Of a DNA stretch of 64,000 nt, positions 21,239 through 33,700 are shown piece by piece. Made by a program: the position numbers and the translations under genes. Source of the DNA: Onchidella celtica (Eukaryota; Mollusca; Gastropoda; Systellommatophora; Onchidiidae); the NCBI GenBank assembly GCA_963931925.1, contig OZ007579.1, positions 30,775,519 through 30,839,518 on the forward strand. The letters run 5' to 3'. Each line of letters begins with the position of its first letter. Positions within the stretch are counted from its first letter, which is position 1. The notes beneath the pieces were generated by a model that was not told where the DNA came from, made no database searches, and saw only the letters and a list, made by a program, of their open reading frames with translations.

Positions 21239-24200
21239 ATGGCAGCCCCAGCTCGACAAGCGGTCAAGCAGGCAGGCGAGTAATTTTATTTGTATCTTGA
21301 TTACTAATTGGCATTCTGTCTGTCTTGTGCCTCAGAAGATCTTGTTTTATAATAATGCATTAGATCTATATCTAAATCTATGCTGAAACTTCCTAGAGTA
21401 TGGGCTAATAATAAATTGTAATACAAATGGGACTTGGGAGGGCACCAGATTTGGATCTTAATCTAAATTTATGTAATACTAGACTCTAGATCTAGAAATC
21501 TAACACTAGACTCGAGATCTAGATTAGTAAGTAGTGAAACAGACTGAAGACTAGGTCTAGACTCTAGATCAATCAGTGTAATTGAAATTCCGTACAAATG
21601 TTCAAATGCGAATGCAAAAGTTGTCATAAGCCCAGCCAATCAACCCCCTTCATCGTGTTTAGTTTGTTATTTTGATCCAGATTATAGATTCTCTCTATTT
21701 AGATAATGAGTATGGTCAATGCACTAGGTGCGGTCACCAGGCAGGAAATAGTAGGGGCCTAACTGCCTGGAAGTAAACTAAGTCTAGCGAGCTTTTGAGT
21801 GATTCATTTTAACCAGTGAATTTAGGGCTTGTCAATGAACGCCTAAATAATAAAATATTGTCTAAATATTGTACGATCAATATATCAAAATAGATCTGAT
21901 CATCAACCATCCCATTCTCCTCTTTTCCAATTCTCTATCTTCCCACTCTTTCTCGTCCTCATGCTGATATTTTGCCTTATTTTTGTGGACTGCTCTTCAT
22001 CACCACACCACCCCACCCACTTCTTCTTTCTACCTTCTCTTTACTTTGCCTCTGCTAACTCCTTCTTTCTTTTCCACTCCTCCTGTACCCTCTGTTTCTT
22101 CTCTGCCCTCTTTCTTTCATGCTTTAAAAGCAGGGAGAACTGTTCTCGTACAATTTTTTTGATGTAGAATACATGACATCCCGTTTCACGGAAATACATT
22201 ACATTAATAATAATAATAGCCTTGTACTTTTGTAGTTGTAATGTTTGCCTAAAATTATGCCAAAACTGGATTTCGCCCTTTAGTTTAAGCGAGGCAGTTT
22301 GGACTACCTAATTATTTTCACTAAACAAAACTTTGCAACACCCAAAATGTTAGGCTAAGGCCAGGTGATCACCAAGCATTGTCAGTCACCTGACCTGCAG
22401 TATGGACCCTTTTAATTTACCGTCCTCCATATCACGTGATTTGCAAACAAAATGGCGGCATGCCCCACTTGTAGGGCGGAAGCGGTGGACAACGGTCGAA
22501 CGATGCCATCCTCTTGTTGGGCACCCAACTGTACAAAGCCGTTACGTGCTGGTTCTGGCATAAAAATGCATCTTTGCTTAGGCTGTGCACATATTCAGAT
22601 GCCATCACTGAGGCAAGTTGAGGTTTTTGCCCTACACGGTGCTTTTCGAAGCCGTGCGGCTCCCCGCAAACAACCGTAACGCGGAAGTTGAAAGGGTCTA
22701 TATTAATTATTATGTTAAATTGCATTTTAATTTACTTACTCTCTGTCAAAGAAAAAAAAAAATCATTTTTACAACCTATTGTCATTGATTTTTGGCAATA
22801 TCAGAATGTAAGCATTATTAAATTAATGTACACAGTAGTTTAGGCCTTACAGGCATTGAAATTGTATGAATCTATGATGCCATTACACTTGTTGTACCAA
22901 ATGAGGGTTGTAGAACAGGTACTCAATAGGCAAAGAGACTGAACAGTCAAGACTCAAGGTAATCAAGGAAGTAAGCAGCTATGTTAAAATACAGATCATG
23001 CAAACTGGCTTGTATTTTTCACAGTGCAAGAAGGTATTAATGTATTAATATAACAATATAAGTCTGTCATGATTCTTTTTAAAGAAGTTGAACTGGGGTA
23101 ACGTGAAAGTAGGGAAGTTCTCCACAACGACAACTTGTTCTTTACTGATGGATTTGAAATACATGGTAGAACTTTATATTAAAAATGTGCTAATTGTTTT
23201 GCATTTATTTGTCTCCACAGTTGACAAAGGCAGTACCTGGTACAAGTTCAAGAGATGGTGTTATTACAAATCTTACTTTCCTGAACTAGGTATGACAGAA
23301 CTGCCTGTAGTACCAGTTGTCTGTGACTTTTGTGACAGAGTTTGGTTTACAATTTAATTGTTGTTTATTTTCATTTTGATCTGTGGTTTAAAGTAAACCT
23401 TTAGGAACTTGGATTCAGTTTATATCCATTGCTAAATCGTGGACAAAAAGTAAGCAGCTGTCTGGTTTTTTTGCATGCCTGATTCTGTTGTCAGTCTCGT
23501 CTTTTGACTGTGCAAAGTTTTTAGCTTAACTTGCTGCGAAATGGGAGTTTTGCAGCAATATTGAATGAAGTCGTTTCTTTGATTTGTGATGCACCATTGG
23601 ATTGGTCTGCATAGATTGAAACTTAGTGTTGTTTTGTCTCTGGTCGGAAGCATTTACAACCTCTACAATTACACCATTTGAGACAGGGAGAAATGTGTAG
23701 TATTGAAGCACGTAATGTAATACAAATTGTACTTTCTGGATCACCTGATGCACATCTGTGAAACATCCAGATCTTTTTTTTTTACCCAGTACAGCCTAAC
23801 ATACTTTCATAATTCCAACCTATTATTTTATTAATTTCTGCTTAAGCAGAGGGGCACTACTCTACTTTTGAAAAACATTCTCAAAATAAAACACTTGAAA
23901 TGCTAATATTTTTGGTTTTTTGTTTGTTTCTGCATCACTGCAACTATTTTCATTTAAATCTGTATTATTTGAAGTTCCTGTTTCATCCTTTACCTCCCGA
24001 GATAAACTGTAAAAGTAGGCTACCCGGTAAGCTGTGTTTAGAAACACAAAGTTTGAAAAAATGTCAAAAGGAAGCAGAAAGAAGATTTATAATATTTTAT
24101 TATCTGTTTTCACAAGCGAAGAAGATCGAATAATACAGGTATAGGTCATCTTCTAAAGTTGTGTATCGTGCTATTGCCTGATTGCCAGGAACACTTGAAA

Positions 24201-25184
24201 ACATAATGTAGATCTATAGAAAGTAGTGCTTTGCAGCGTGCTAGGCAGGACCCCACCCCTGCAATTTTGAGGGCCCATTAGGCAACATTGGGTAAAAATT
24301 TTAATTTTATAACATTGGTAGATTAACATTGAAACAGAGATGTGATTATGTCTCCTCACAGGACTGAGGAAAGATGACATTATCATGGACGGCCCTGTGA
24401 TGGGACCAGTACTCAAAGAAGCTTTGAGAAGAATCCCTAAGGAAGAATTGGATGCTCGGAACTTCCGCGTCATGAGAGCAAATCAGCTGTCCATGATGAA
24501 ACAGGTCCTTCCTCGTGACCAGTGGACAGTGTATGAAGAGGTAAACCCAGCTTTATTGAAATACTATCTAGGATACTTAGCATTGCTCGTGGTAAACCTG
24601 TCATTTATTATATATTTATTTCAGTTATTTCAGATCTTATAAACATTTTTATTTCTTGGTCACACCATAGTGTAAAAGTAAATGTATTGGACAAGGAAAC
24701 TGTCACATATTTCATCACCAGAGTATATAATGCACTTGGGTAACCCTCATTCATTTCTGTGACCCACAGTGGGCAGGAAATCTTAAGTTTTTTGGAGTGA
24801 ACGAACTTGATGAAATCCAGACATTTTTAATAAAAATAAAGAGGGAGGAAACAACAAACAAACAAAAAACACGACTTCTGGGATCACTTTTATTTTCAAA
24901 AATGTTCAGATTATCAGAGTTTGAGTTGATTGTTACCCCCTGTAGGAATTGCAATTGTGAAGTCTGTAACACAGCCTGAAATTGAGTCCTTTGTTATGGT
25001 CTGATTATAAGGATGTATAATTTCAAGTGTGGTCAAGTGTTACAGTCAATACTGCATTGCTCTTCATTGATATCTCCTTACGTTGACTATCATTATTCTT
25101 TTCCAGGACACACCTTACTTGCAGCCGTATATTGATGAAGTTCAGAGAGAATTTGAGGAAAGGAAAGAATGGGATGCATCGTAA
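21239..25184 (+). CDS. UQCRB: Cytochrome b-c1 complex subunit 7 (complex III, 14-kDa subunit)
   Basis: Four coding exons: 21239-21275, 23221-23289, 24362-24540 and 25107-25184, giving about 120 aa (human UQCRB has 111). The product is a small matrix-side subunit of ubiquinol-cytochrome c reductase in the inner mitochondrial membrane, needed for complex III assembly and the Q site. Recognisable family blocks: KFKRWCYYKSYFPELGLRKDD, then PVLKEALRRIPKEELDARNF, LPRDQWTVYEED and a C-terminal EFEERKEWDAS that parallels the human RKEREEWAKK. Exons 2-4 use clean GT-AG sites. Exon 1 ends best at a GC donor (CAGGCAG|GCGAGT), which joins in frame to the strong acceptor at 23220. A GT-AG alternative exists (donor after 21279, acceptor inside exon 2 after GGCAG) and also keeps frame. 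No stop breaks the spliced frame. An AATAAA at 25585-25590 is a likely poly(A) signal. Confidence 0.95.
21276..23220 (+). other. UQCRB intron 1
   Basis: A 1.9-kb intron holding AGATCT-rich sequence near 21360-21570 and a THAP-exon transposon relic at 22401-22702. Its 3' end has a good polypyrimidine tract (TTTGTCTCCACAG). Confidence 0.85.
22401..22702 (+). mobile_element. THAP-exon-bearing MITE-like relic
   Basis: Ends are imperfect inverted repeats: TATGGACCCTTTTAATTTACC on the left and, reverse-complemented on the right, TATAGACCCTTTCAACTTCC (about 18 of 21). Inside, the ATG at 22503 opens MPSSCWAPNCTKP followed by SGIKMH, the start of a THAP zinc finger as encoded by a first THAP exon. 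The rest of a THAP domain is absent. I see no clean target duplication. It is probably a deletion derivative of a THAP-type transposon; its family (P or Kolobok) is undecided. Confidence 0.6.
23290..25106 (+). other. UQCRB introns 2 and 3
   Basis: Intron 2 (23290-24361) and intron 3 (24541-25106) flank exon 3. Both are AT-rich and end in pyrimidine tracts (CTCCTCACAG and CTTTTCCAG). No other feature is supported in them. Confidence 0.85.
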
Positions 25185-25584
25185 CAAGGACAGATCAGCT
25201 TGCCTACTGTTTATTTGTGTCTTTGTCCTGCCAAGCTCGAAACTCAATTTTAAATCTGATTGTATTAAATATTGTCCATATTTTTTGCGTAGAAAACAAA
25301 CTTAGATCTTCGGTGGAATTTCTGTCTGAGTGTTGGGTTCAGAAATTGTATAAACACACAAAAATGTCTTTATCTATGATTAGAAATTGAATGTTGTATT
25401 TGGGTTTTTTTTTAACCAAAAGTATTTCTACATTTTGCAGGCAGGGAAATGCAAAAAACAACTCCAAAATGTAGTTGAAATCTTTACAGTAATTTTGAAG
25501 AACTGCATGAGGATGGAAGTTGGGAGTGTCTCTATGAGTGATAATTTATGGTTGTATAGTGTTGCATTTGATTACAATAGTAGA

Positions 25585-25590
25585 AATAAA
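25585..25590 (+). terminator. Likely UQCRB poly(A) signal
   Basis: AATAAA 400 bases after the stop codon, followed by a T/G-rich stretch. Confidence 0.6.
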
Positions 25591-26701
25591 TCATGTTTTG
25601 ACATATAATTATACTTGAGGGGTTTTATTTATGAAAAAGCTTGAAAGCGTGAACAGGATTCTGATTTAGGTAGTGTTTGTGACTTTGGATGTCCATAATG
25701 GATTAAGTCCTTTGGTGTTGTGCACAAGGCCAGGTTATCATATTCTCACTTGCCTTTGTATGGACATCTTTTATTGTCTGTGACCTTTGACAGACTTTAT
25801 GTGTTTATGCTGATGGTTTTTATATTCTACCTTGACTGCATTCCGGACGCACAGAAAAATTCAGGTTTCCATTTTATGTAAAAGTAAGAAGTGAACTGAT
25901 TGTATGAAACTGCTCCCCCATCTGTATCTTCATGAAACCTGGATTTCTGAAAGTACACACACACAAACTTTTGTGATGTTGGTACACAAAAAAATTCAAG
26001 CAAAATTGATTTTGGAAGTACTTGTAGTGACTGCATCTAGTTAGCATATTGGGTCCTTAGTTCTTGTTTGTTCCAACTCCACTGTTTGCACAACTGAGAA
26101 ATTCCATGTTAAACGTTTATGCTGATGTACTATGATAAGTATTTAGAATAAATCAGAACTGTGAAACAGCTTGATAAGTGCCACAATGCATTTTAAACAA
26201 GTGGTGGAAGAGTACATTTGTTGTACGTCTTCTTTATACGAAAAGATCTCCAGTTTTTCAGAAAATGGATCTAGAACAAACAAGAACTAAGGTCACGATG
26301 TCTGTCTGTGCGTCTCTTTGACAGTGGTTGAAAAATTTCTAGCCACTACTGGAATGCTCTTGAATTGAAAGAATGTTTCATGCTGGGCCCCGTTTGCAAG
26401 TCAGATAGGCTTAACATAGTTCATACTTTACACTGATGCACTCTCATGACCCACACATCTTTCTATACAAGTAAATGGTATGATTCTAAAGCGCAATCTG
26501 GACTTAACAAATGGAGGGCCACGTCGTAAACTACATGTATCATAACTTGGTCGTTACAATTTTTACAGAAGCAAAAATTGAAAAGGTTTCTTTAGCAGAG
26601 TTCATAGTTCAAGACATTAACAAAATTTTCAATAGTTATGTCTCTTAGTTTCCAGAATTTAACCTCCAACTTTTCACAAGCATGCCAAATACATGTATAT
26701 T
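25591..26701. other. Intergenic, 3' side of UQCRB
   Basis: No frame or repeat recognised. It separates two tail-to-tail genes. Confidence 0.5.
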
Positions 26702-27502
26702 TAGTAGACAACGGTTGAATCGAAATCGGCAGGACCATGGGTTTGTTTTCGGTTTAGCGATAGGAGGCTTGAAAAATGCCAGGTTCAAGAGCGGCAGCAT
26801 AAATCACTATCATAGAGGACAAATAATGTTAGCGTACAGGCTAAACGGACTCAACAAGTCCTTGCTTGCTCTGTGTTTTTGACTGAGAATGAGGGTGGAC
26901 GATTGCTTAGGCCAAGGCACACTCAAAGCATGGATATGCGGGTGAATGCGGACTAACTCTCAGATCAGGGAGACATGCGTGTGGACGGACAGTACAGAAT
27001 CGCCATCCCGCCGATCTCGTTACCATACACGATGGTATGAAATGCACTGTCCGCGATAACTAGTGTTGTCTCTCTGATGTCACACATTTTACATGAAAGG
27101 TCAGTCGCGATGCGCCAAACACCACGTCTGCTGCCGTCTGATTTCGGACCCGTGAGTTTATGGGCCTCCCTCCCTCTCCCCCTATCCCTGTAGTGCTGCT
27201 GCTTCCATGTAGGCCTAACTACCGGACAGAATGAAGCATGCTCTGCTCTTATTTTTTGAAGAATGGAGGGGGGGGGGGGAGGTTTAGTAAGGTGATACAG
27301 TGACTTGACTCGATGTATGGCAAATCACAGTGGACTGGCCACTGAATCCAGCAATTTTCTTTTTGGTTTAACCTTAGGGTTATTTCGGTTTAGCGCTAGT
27401 TTGTTAACAAAGTTAAAGAGGAAAAAAACCGGGAATTCTTATTTTCTTTCGGTTTATCGCTAGTTTCGGTTTAGCTATTTTCAGTTTAACCGTTCTCCAC
27501 TG
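26702..27502. mobile_element. Decayed Tc1/mariner-like (pogo-type) non-autonomous element
   Basis: About 800 bp. The right end, reverse-complemented, reads CAGTGGAGAACGGTTAAACT and is followed by TA. The left end reads TAGTAGACAACGGTTGAATC, so the inverted repeat is imperfect. Subterminal TTCGGTTTAGCG words recur inside at both ends. No transposase frame remains. CAGT ends with TA targets fit Tc1/mariner; the pogo-like placement is inferred. Confidence 0.6.
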
Positions 27503-30500
27503 TAAATATCAATTTTTTTTAAAAGTCCAGTTATGAAAGTTTACCATGCAGCCTCAAAATGGAATGCAAATACATGTATGTCAAAGACAAAACCAAGAAA
27601 AGAATCTCGTACAAAAAGGTATTTATTAACACATCACTAGTAAAGTAATAAACATCAACAACTGTAAAAATCTGAAGAAAATACAAAATCTGAAAAGAAA
27701 TAAGCATTACAAGAGCAATTATTTCAAGATATGAAAAGACAAATATTAGTAATCACATGATTGGGAATGCCAGCTATTATTAGAAGATATATGAAGAATT
27801 AAATACATGCATGTACATGTATATTAGTAATGCAGGCCACTGAAATGGGAATGCCAAGTAAATTTTTGCTTGATCAGATGGACTGGAATTTGGACAACAA
27901 AAATACCGACGAGGAAACTAAGGAAAAAACAAATGACGGTTTGACTCAAGAAATACTGGATTCGACACTGTTAACAGTCTATAATCTATGCAAATACAAT
28001 GTACTGAAAAGTGATCAGTGCTGTACTGTTGCAGGACTGACCATACTGCAAAATGGAATTAGTATAGCAAGTTGCAAAGGTTGTCAAAACTTATTTGGAG
28101 TGATTTGCATTGAAGAGGCGAAACAGAATTTTGTCTGTCTCAGTATGTATGACTATGAGTTAAATATTCTGATTTCCTGCTTCCAATAAGCTAAATTCTA
28201 TCCAAGTAAAGGCTATGATATAGCATCAAGGTCTTAATTTACATGTACATGATGTATTTCCAATGCCACAATACTAACAATCACATCACCAAACCAAACA
28301 CCAGTACAAAATAAAAGAACTTCTGTCTCAAAGCAGTCGAAGTTGCTCTTTAAGCAATTATCAATGTGGCGACCAACAAAAAAAAGACTAGCTGAAATGT
28401 ACAAGGAAACTAAGAAAAAAACTGTTCAATCTAACTACACATACCTGTAAAAAAGCTGAAGCACTGTTCATAAATTAATAAAACAGGACACTGTTCAGCT
28501 GAGAACTAAAAAGTTGAAACACTTCATATTATGAAACCGGAAAATTGTTCTATCTAAATATAAAGTTGAAGCACCGTTCATAAAGAAACTTTCCGAATCT
28601 GTTCAATCCAACTAAGGAGTTGAAATGTTGGCAAAGAAATAAGACTGTCACACAGATTGCATCACATGCCTACCGCAAAGGTTTTATCACTATCAGTATC
28701 ACTGTTACTGAAGGTCCCTTTCAAGATAAAAACGTAACGCCACATTGAGACATACTGTGAAATCTATTACTCTGTTGTGAATGTCATGATATGACAAGCA
28801 TTCTATCAGTATCAAGAAATTGGGAGTCAGTCTGACAGGAAAGAAACACTGTACACATTCTTGTTACTGTTTTCTTGAGCAAACACATGGATCTCATTTG
28901 ATAGATGTCAAATACATAACACTGCAACTCACTACATTGTATTGTAATTGTATTGAGCAATAAAGATGACACTTTCAGTGTCTGGTCCCCCCGCAAAATT
29001 TTAAATTTTCAGCATTATGGAATACAAGTTGACCAGCATATCTTGTTAGACCAAATACAATTTCTGAGTCAGTTCAATTCAAAATTGTCACTTCAAACAT
29101 ATCATTATCGTCTTCCTTATCACATCTCTCAGTTTGAAAATTATTTGGATTATCCTTAATACATGTACATCAAAACTGGTTTAATTCTTCAAAATTCATA
29201 CTTTCATGCTATATCTACCAGTTTCTTCATGCACAGTCGTGGTGTGAAAACAAAGCTCAATTCCTGAAATTTTACTGTAACTCTTGTATGCATGCAATCA
29301 AAATAGATTTGATGTCAATGTGTCCATGAAAAAGTCTTATCTAAACTGTTGTTTTGAAAAAAAACATGACATAGAATTAAAGAAATAACATGGCTAGTAT
29401 TATCACTATCAGGTTATTCACTCTTGTGTAAAGTTACAAAAGTAAAAAAAGATTCTGTGTACATGTATTATTTTAATCGTCTGTCATGTTAACAATATCA
29501 CTCATACTTAGCATCGGATTACATCATCATACATGTACTTCTGTGTCACTCTTGTGACTTTTAACATCAGATGATCTCTTTGTAATAATACTGACTAATT
29601 AACCCTACTGCAGCCAAATGAAAATACATGTACCTGCACCTTACTGAAAGCTATTGTGAGCTTTGCCCAGGATAAAAACTTGCTCCGTTCTTTTCTCTCC
29701 CCCACAATAATCATATTGCCATGCTTTAATAAAATGGTTTCGAGTTGTGATGTTTTCATAAATCAATGTCTTTCACTGAAAACACACCATTCTTTGCAAA
29801 CACAGGCTACCCCAAAATGGACTGATTAAGAAAACCTTTGACAAACATATTTGATACTTTTGATGAGGTGGCTTGGGAGATATCCTGACTGGACGTAAGT
29901 GTTTTATAACATCATAAGATAAATTTGGTACATGTAGGATGCATCTGTAAATTTACAGTTTGCACTGAACTGGAAACTCCATCACAGGCTACAACCAAAT
30001 TTCTGAAGTACTGATGTCAATAACCCTGATAGCAAATTGCTGAAAAATTATCTAATTTAAGGGCAGACGAAGGATTAAAATAAAACTCACTCCATCACAC
30101 ATTCCATCACTGGAACTGAGAAAATTATCAGATCTGGATGACTTTGCGTCTTAACTCATGACTAATGGATGAAGGTTATGCAATAGATCTGAGACCACCC
30201 ACAGATGTGACCATTGCAGAAGCGACTGTCACTACTGCACTGACCTGTTCAACCACAAGCGATGCTGCTCCGGCACAACAGATGGTCTTCAGACCCAGTT
30301 AGGATGCAAAATTTCATGTTAACCCTTCAGTGCACAGAATATAAAGGTCCTTGTCTTAAAATTTTGAGACCTACAAAATTTAGTTAAAATGAATGAAAAG
30401 ACTTGAACTTGAAGACAGAAGGAAGGAAATACCATGTCATCAGGTAAAATAATTGATGGGAAAAGTGGAAATTGTAAAATGTATGTGGAACATTAGGCAC

Positions 30501-30756
30501 CAACACTGGTGTTCCAAATACATGTAATGGCATCTTGGGGAGCAGAGAGTTAATCCCTGATCGATGGAGTTCTCTATGTATGTACAGGATGGATTTGAAC
30601 ACACTGGTCGGACCAGAAATTTTAATACAGATGCTGCGTACCATCATGAGAAATTATCAAATACATATACTGTAAATATTTTATTAATATTGCATATATA
30701 TTTTACTGAAAAAATTCTAAACGTGAAGCAGTGACTTGTCAATTAAAGCAACGATA
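27503..30756 (-). other. Probable 3' untranslated/downstream region of the AIG1-type gene
   Basis: AT-rich with no confident coding exon. On the minus strand AATAAA occurs at 30680-30685, only about 75 bases after the stop codon, and again at 27622-27627. The transcript could therefore end early or carry a 3-kb trailer. Many TACATGTA words. Confidence 0.45.
30680..30685 (-). terminator. Proximal poly(A) signal of the AIG1-type gene
   Basis: AATAAA on the minus strand about 75 bases beyond the stop codon at 30757-30759. A second AATAAA at 27622-27627 is a candidate distal site. Confidence 0.5.
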
Positions 30757-33700
30757 CTAGATACGGTAAGACGGACCAGTCCCTTCTTCGCACCTCTTAA
30801 CAAAAGGTGCACGAAAGCCACATGGGCTCTGCCCACAGTCTGCAGGCTGAGCCTGCACTCCATTCAATGTATCTGCATAGAAAATAAAAAATACCCATTG
30901 TGACAATTTCAATGGCAGATCATTAAAACAATGTGCAATATCTAATGAGTGTCTCCATAAAACAAGCCCATAGACAGGATGAGTGAGGGCAAAAGAAAAA
31001 GAGAGGAAGAAATTTTTCATCTGCTTCCATCTCATCCTATTCTAAAAATATACCCTACAAAATCTGGTCTTCCATTTGATGGCAATATACCAAATAATTT
31101 TATCACACTGCTACTAGGTACCACATTTGAAAGAAAGAAAATGGCTAGAAGTTTCCTCAGATGAATTAAGTTATATAAACAAAGTAGGTGACTCCAATCT
31201 AGATTTAGGCTGAACAGTAAACAGAACTCAGTACTTTCTCTATTCAGCTTTGTAAAATAAGCCATTTCCATCTCCCACACAATCACATTCTCCACTATCT
31301 AGGTGGCAGTGCGAAACCGGTGGACACAAAATGCCCAAGCTGTCCCATCCTACCTGATCTGGCATCTTCAGTTATAGTAGCTAAATATAGTCTCGTTCTC
31401 AGTTCAAAATGTTGTATAAGAATGTTCTGATTTGATTCTGCTCACCAGATGAACATATGAAGTAAAAGATAAAAATGCCTCTGCCTCTGCCAAAATGTTT
31501 TCATTCATGAGACTACATGGAAAAGCCAATCATCACATTGTAAACATTTAACATACAAGTTTACAAGATGAATCAATGTACATTGTACTAGTTATAGGAT
31601 ATATGCCATTACAATGCCAAGCTTATGATAATAGCCAGCCTTTCAAGTAGATAGCATAAACTAAACAAATGAAGAATTTTTTTATTTTTTTTAAAGGCGG
31701 GAAAGCTGGAAAATTGAAAATAAAACAGAATTACAAAAAAGACTGGTAAAAAGTGTAGAAAAACGGATCTTATTTCATAAAATATACACTCCATTATCAA
31801 CAAGTGAAGAGACTTAACATCTGACGATCCCAAATGTGAAATAATATGCTTACCCATTAACTTTAGGAAAGTTCAAAATTCACCAGAAAACCTTATATTT
31901 TGTTAATCAGTAAAATGTCTTGAAGACACATGAACTGGCTAAAGTCTGGTGGCCTTAATATATGTTCTATCAGAGCCCAAAAGGAAATTCAAAGATCTTC
32001 CCTATGACTGTCAGGATCTATACAACCAGTGCCAGCAGCTTAGAGGTTCTATCATTCGAATTCTAAACTCTGTGAACTTCTAAATTCTGAATATCAAAGC
32101 ATTATTTCTGAATTCATGCTAATATTCACCTGAATATCAGGGTTAATGAATTTAAAATAGTAGCCCAGGTATTCTCTCTGTAGAAAAATTTGGGGACATG
32201 ATACATATCTATGTATGCTAACTCGTTACAATTTCTTAAAACAGACCGTTTCACAATATTTCATAACATTGTTGATGACATCACCATATCAGCTTCATTA
32301 TCATTTCCTGTCCACAATTTCAATTAAATGATTAAGGTATCTAATTACATTGCAATCCTAATATCTCGACACCAGTGGGACCGTCGGACTTGTGTCGAGT
32401 AAAGAGAAGGTCGAAATAGCAGATTAGTGGTGGAAGAGAAAAAAAAAAGGGAGGGGGAAATCAAACATCTCCATAATGAGAAATGTCCAATAAATATTGC
32501 AATTATGTCAATTTTCTTTTTTAATTATCGGCATATTGTCACCCATTCTTCCAATATCACTGTTGTGCTGAACATGGCAAAGATTTACTGATATCGCAGA
32601 AATGCTGTAGCTATCAAATGCACAATACTTTACTTTTTTTTTTAGTCTCGACCTGTTTCTTCAGAAGATGTGATGATACCGATACACACACAGTGCGACA
32701 GTTAATCGAGAGATCTAGGCCAAGGTCTAGTATCAACGGCGCACGAATGTTTCGTGGGGAAAAAAAATTACTCAGTCTGTAGTGTCACGAGTAGGTGAGC
32801 TGGGATCAGTAGTTACGGGGGAAGGGGGTCGAGTAAAGTTAACCCACGGCCCACGGGTAATGAAAAGCGTGCATGTTGTGAGTGGGGGGTCTGCATGAGG
32901 CGAGAGCGCTGTATTACTATCACTGCAAGTTAGAAGTCCTAGGGGACGGACGTAAGTGAGAACAGTCGGGAGATTGTGACAGTGTTTTCAGTGATGACTG
33001 GTAGGTGGAACGATGATTGATAATTATGATTGATGTATTATATTCGTCTACGACCATGATGTAAATAAGTATATGTGAGGAATGTGGAAGTCCTTGATAC
33101 TGTATATAGCAATGTGCGCCATGAGCGATAGATGGAAGTTAGCTTCATGGATTTGTAGCGAGAGTGAGTAGGGTGTAATACGGTGGAGGTGTTACCGTAA
33201 GATGTGTGGTGAGTGAAATGTGAACTATTGTGTGTACGCTTCATGAGTTGTAATGAGGGGTGAAGTGATTAGAAATGGTATGGTATTATACCAATGTAAT
33301 GTTATTTTTGTAGGTGCCGAGGTCGGGCCGAAGAGCGCCGCCTACGGTGAGCACAGGGGATAGGCCAGCATAGGGCCGAAGGCCACACATAGGCCAGGAG
33401 TGAAGCTGTCGGTGCAGGACAGTAGAGGCACATGAGTCATGGCAGTCTGGCCACAGACAGGGATGTATATATGATCGTGAATGTGCTATTAAGATGTATT
33501 ACTGTGACATGGATGTATTACTGTGCGAATGAGATATTCATGTGAATTGAAGTAGTAACGTGCTGTGGCCACGTGAGGTGTATAGGAGGCTAAGGTGTAT
33601 TGCCATAGGGAGGCGCTATTGAGAGACTGTGGTGTGAAAGAATATTAGTGTGTCATTAAGACCCTGAGTGGAGAGGCTGAGGCCGAGGTGTCTTTAGAAG

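Noticed and set aside
27830-28189. A 119-residue plus-strand frame with protein-like composition.
   Set aside because: No family recognised, no splice or poly(A) context, and it lies antisense to the likely trailer of the AIG1-type gene; it could be chance.
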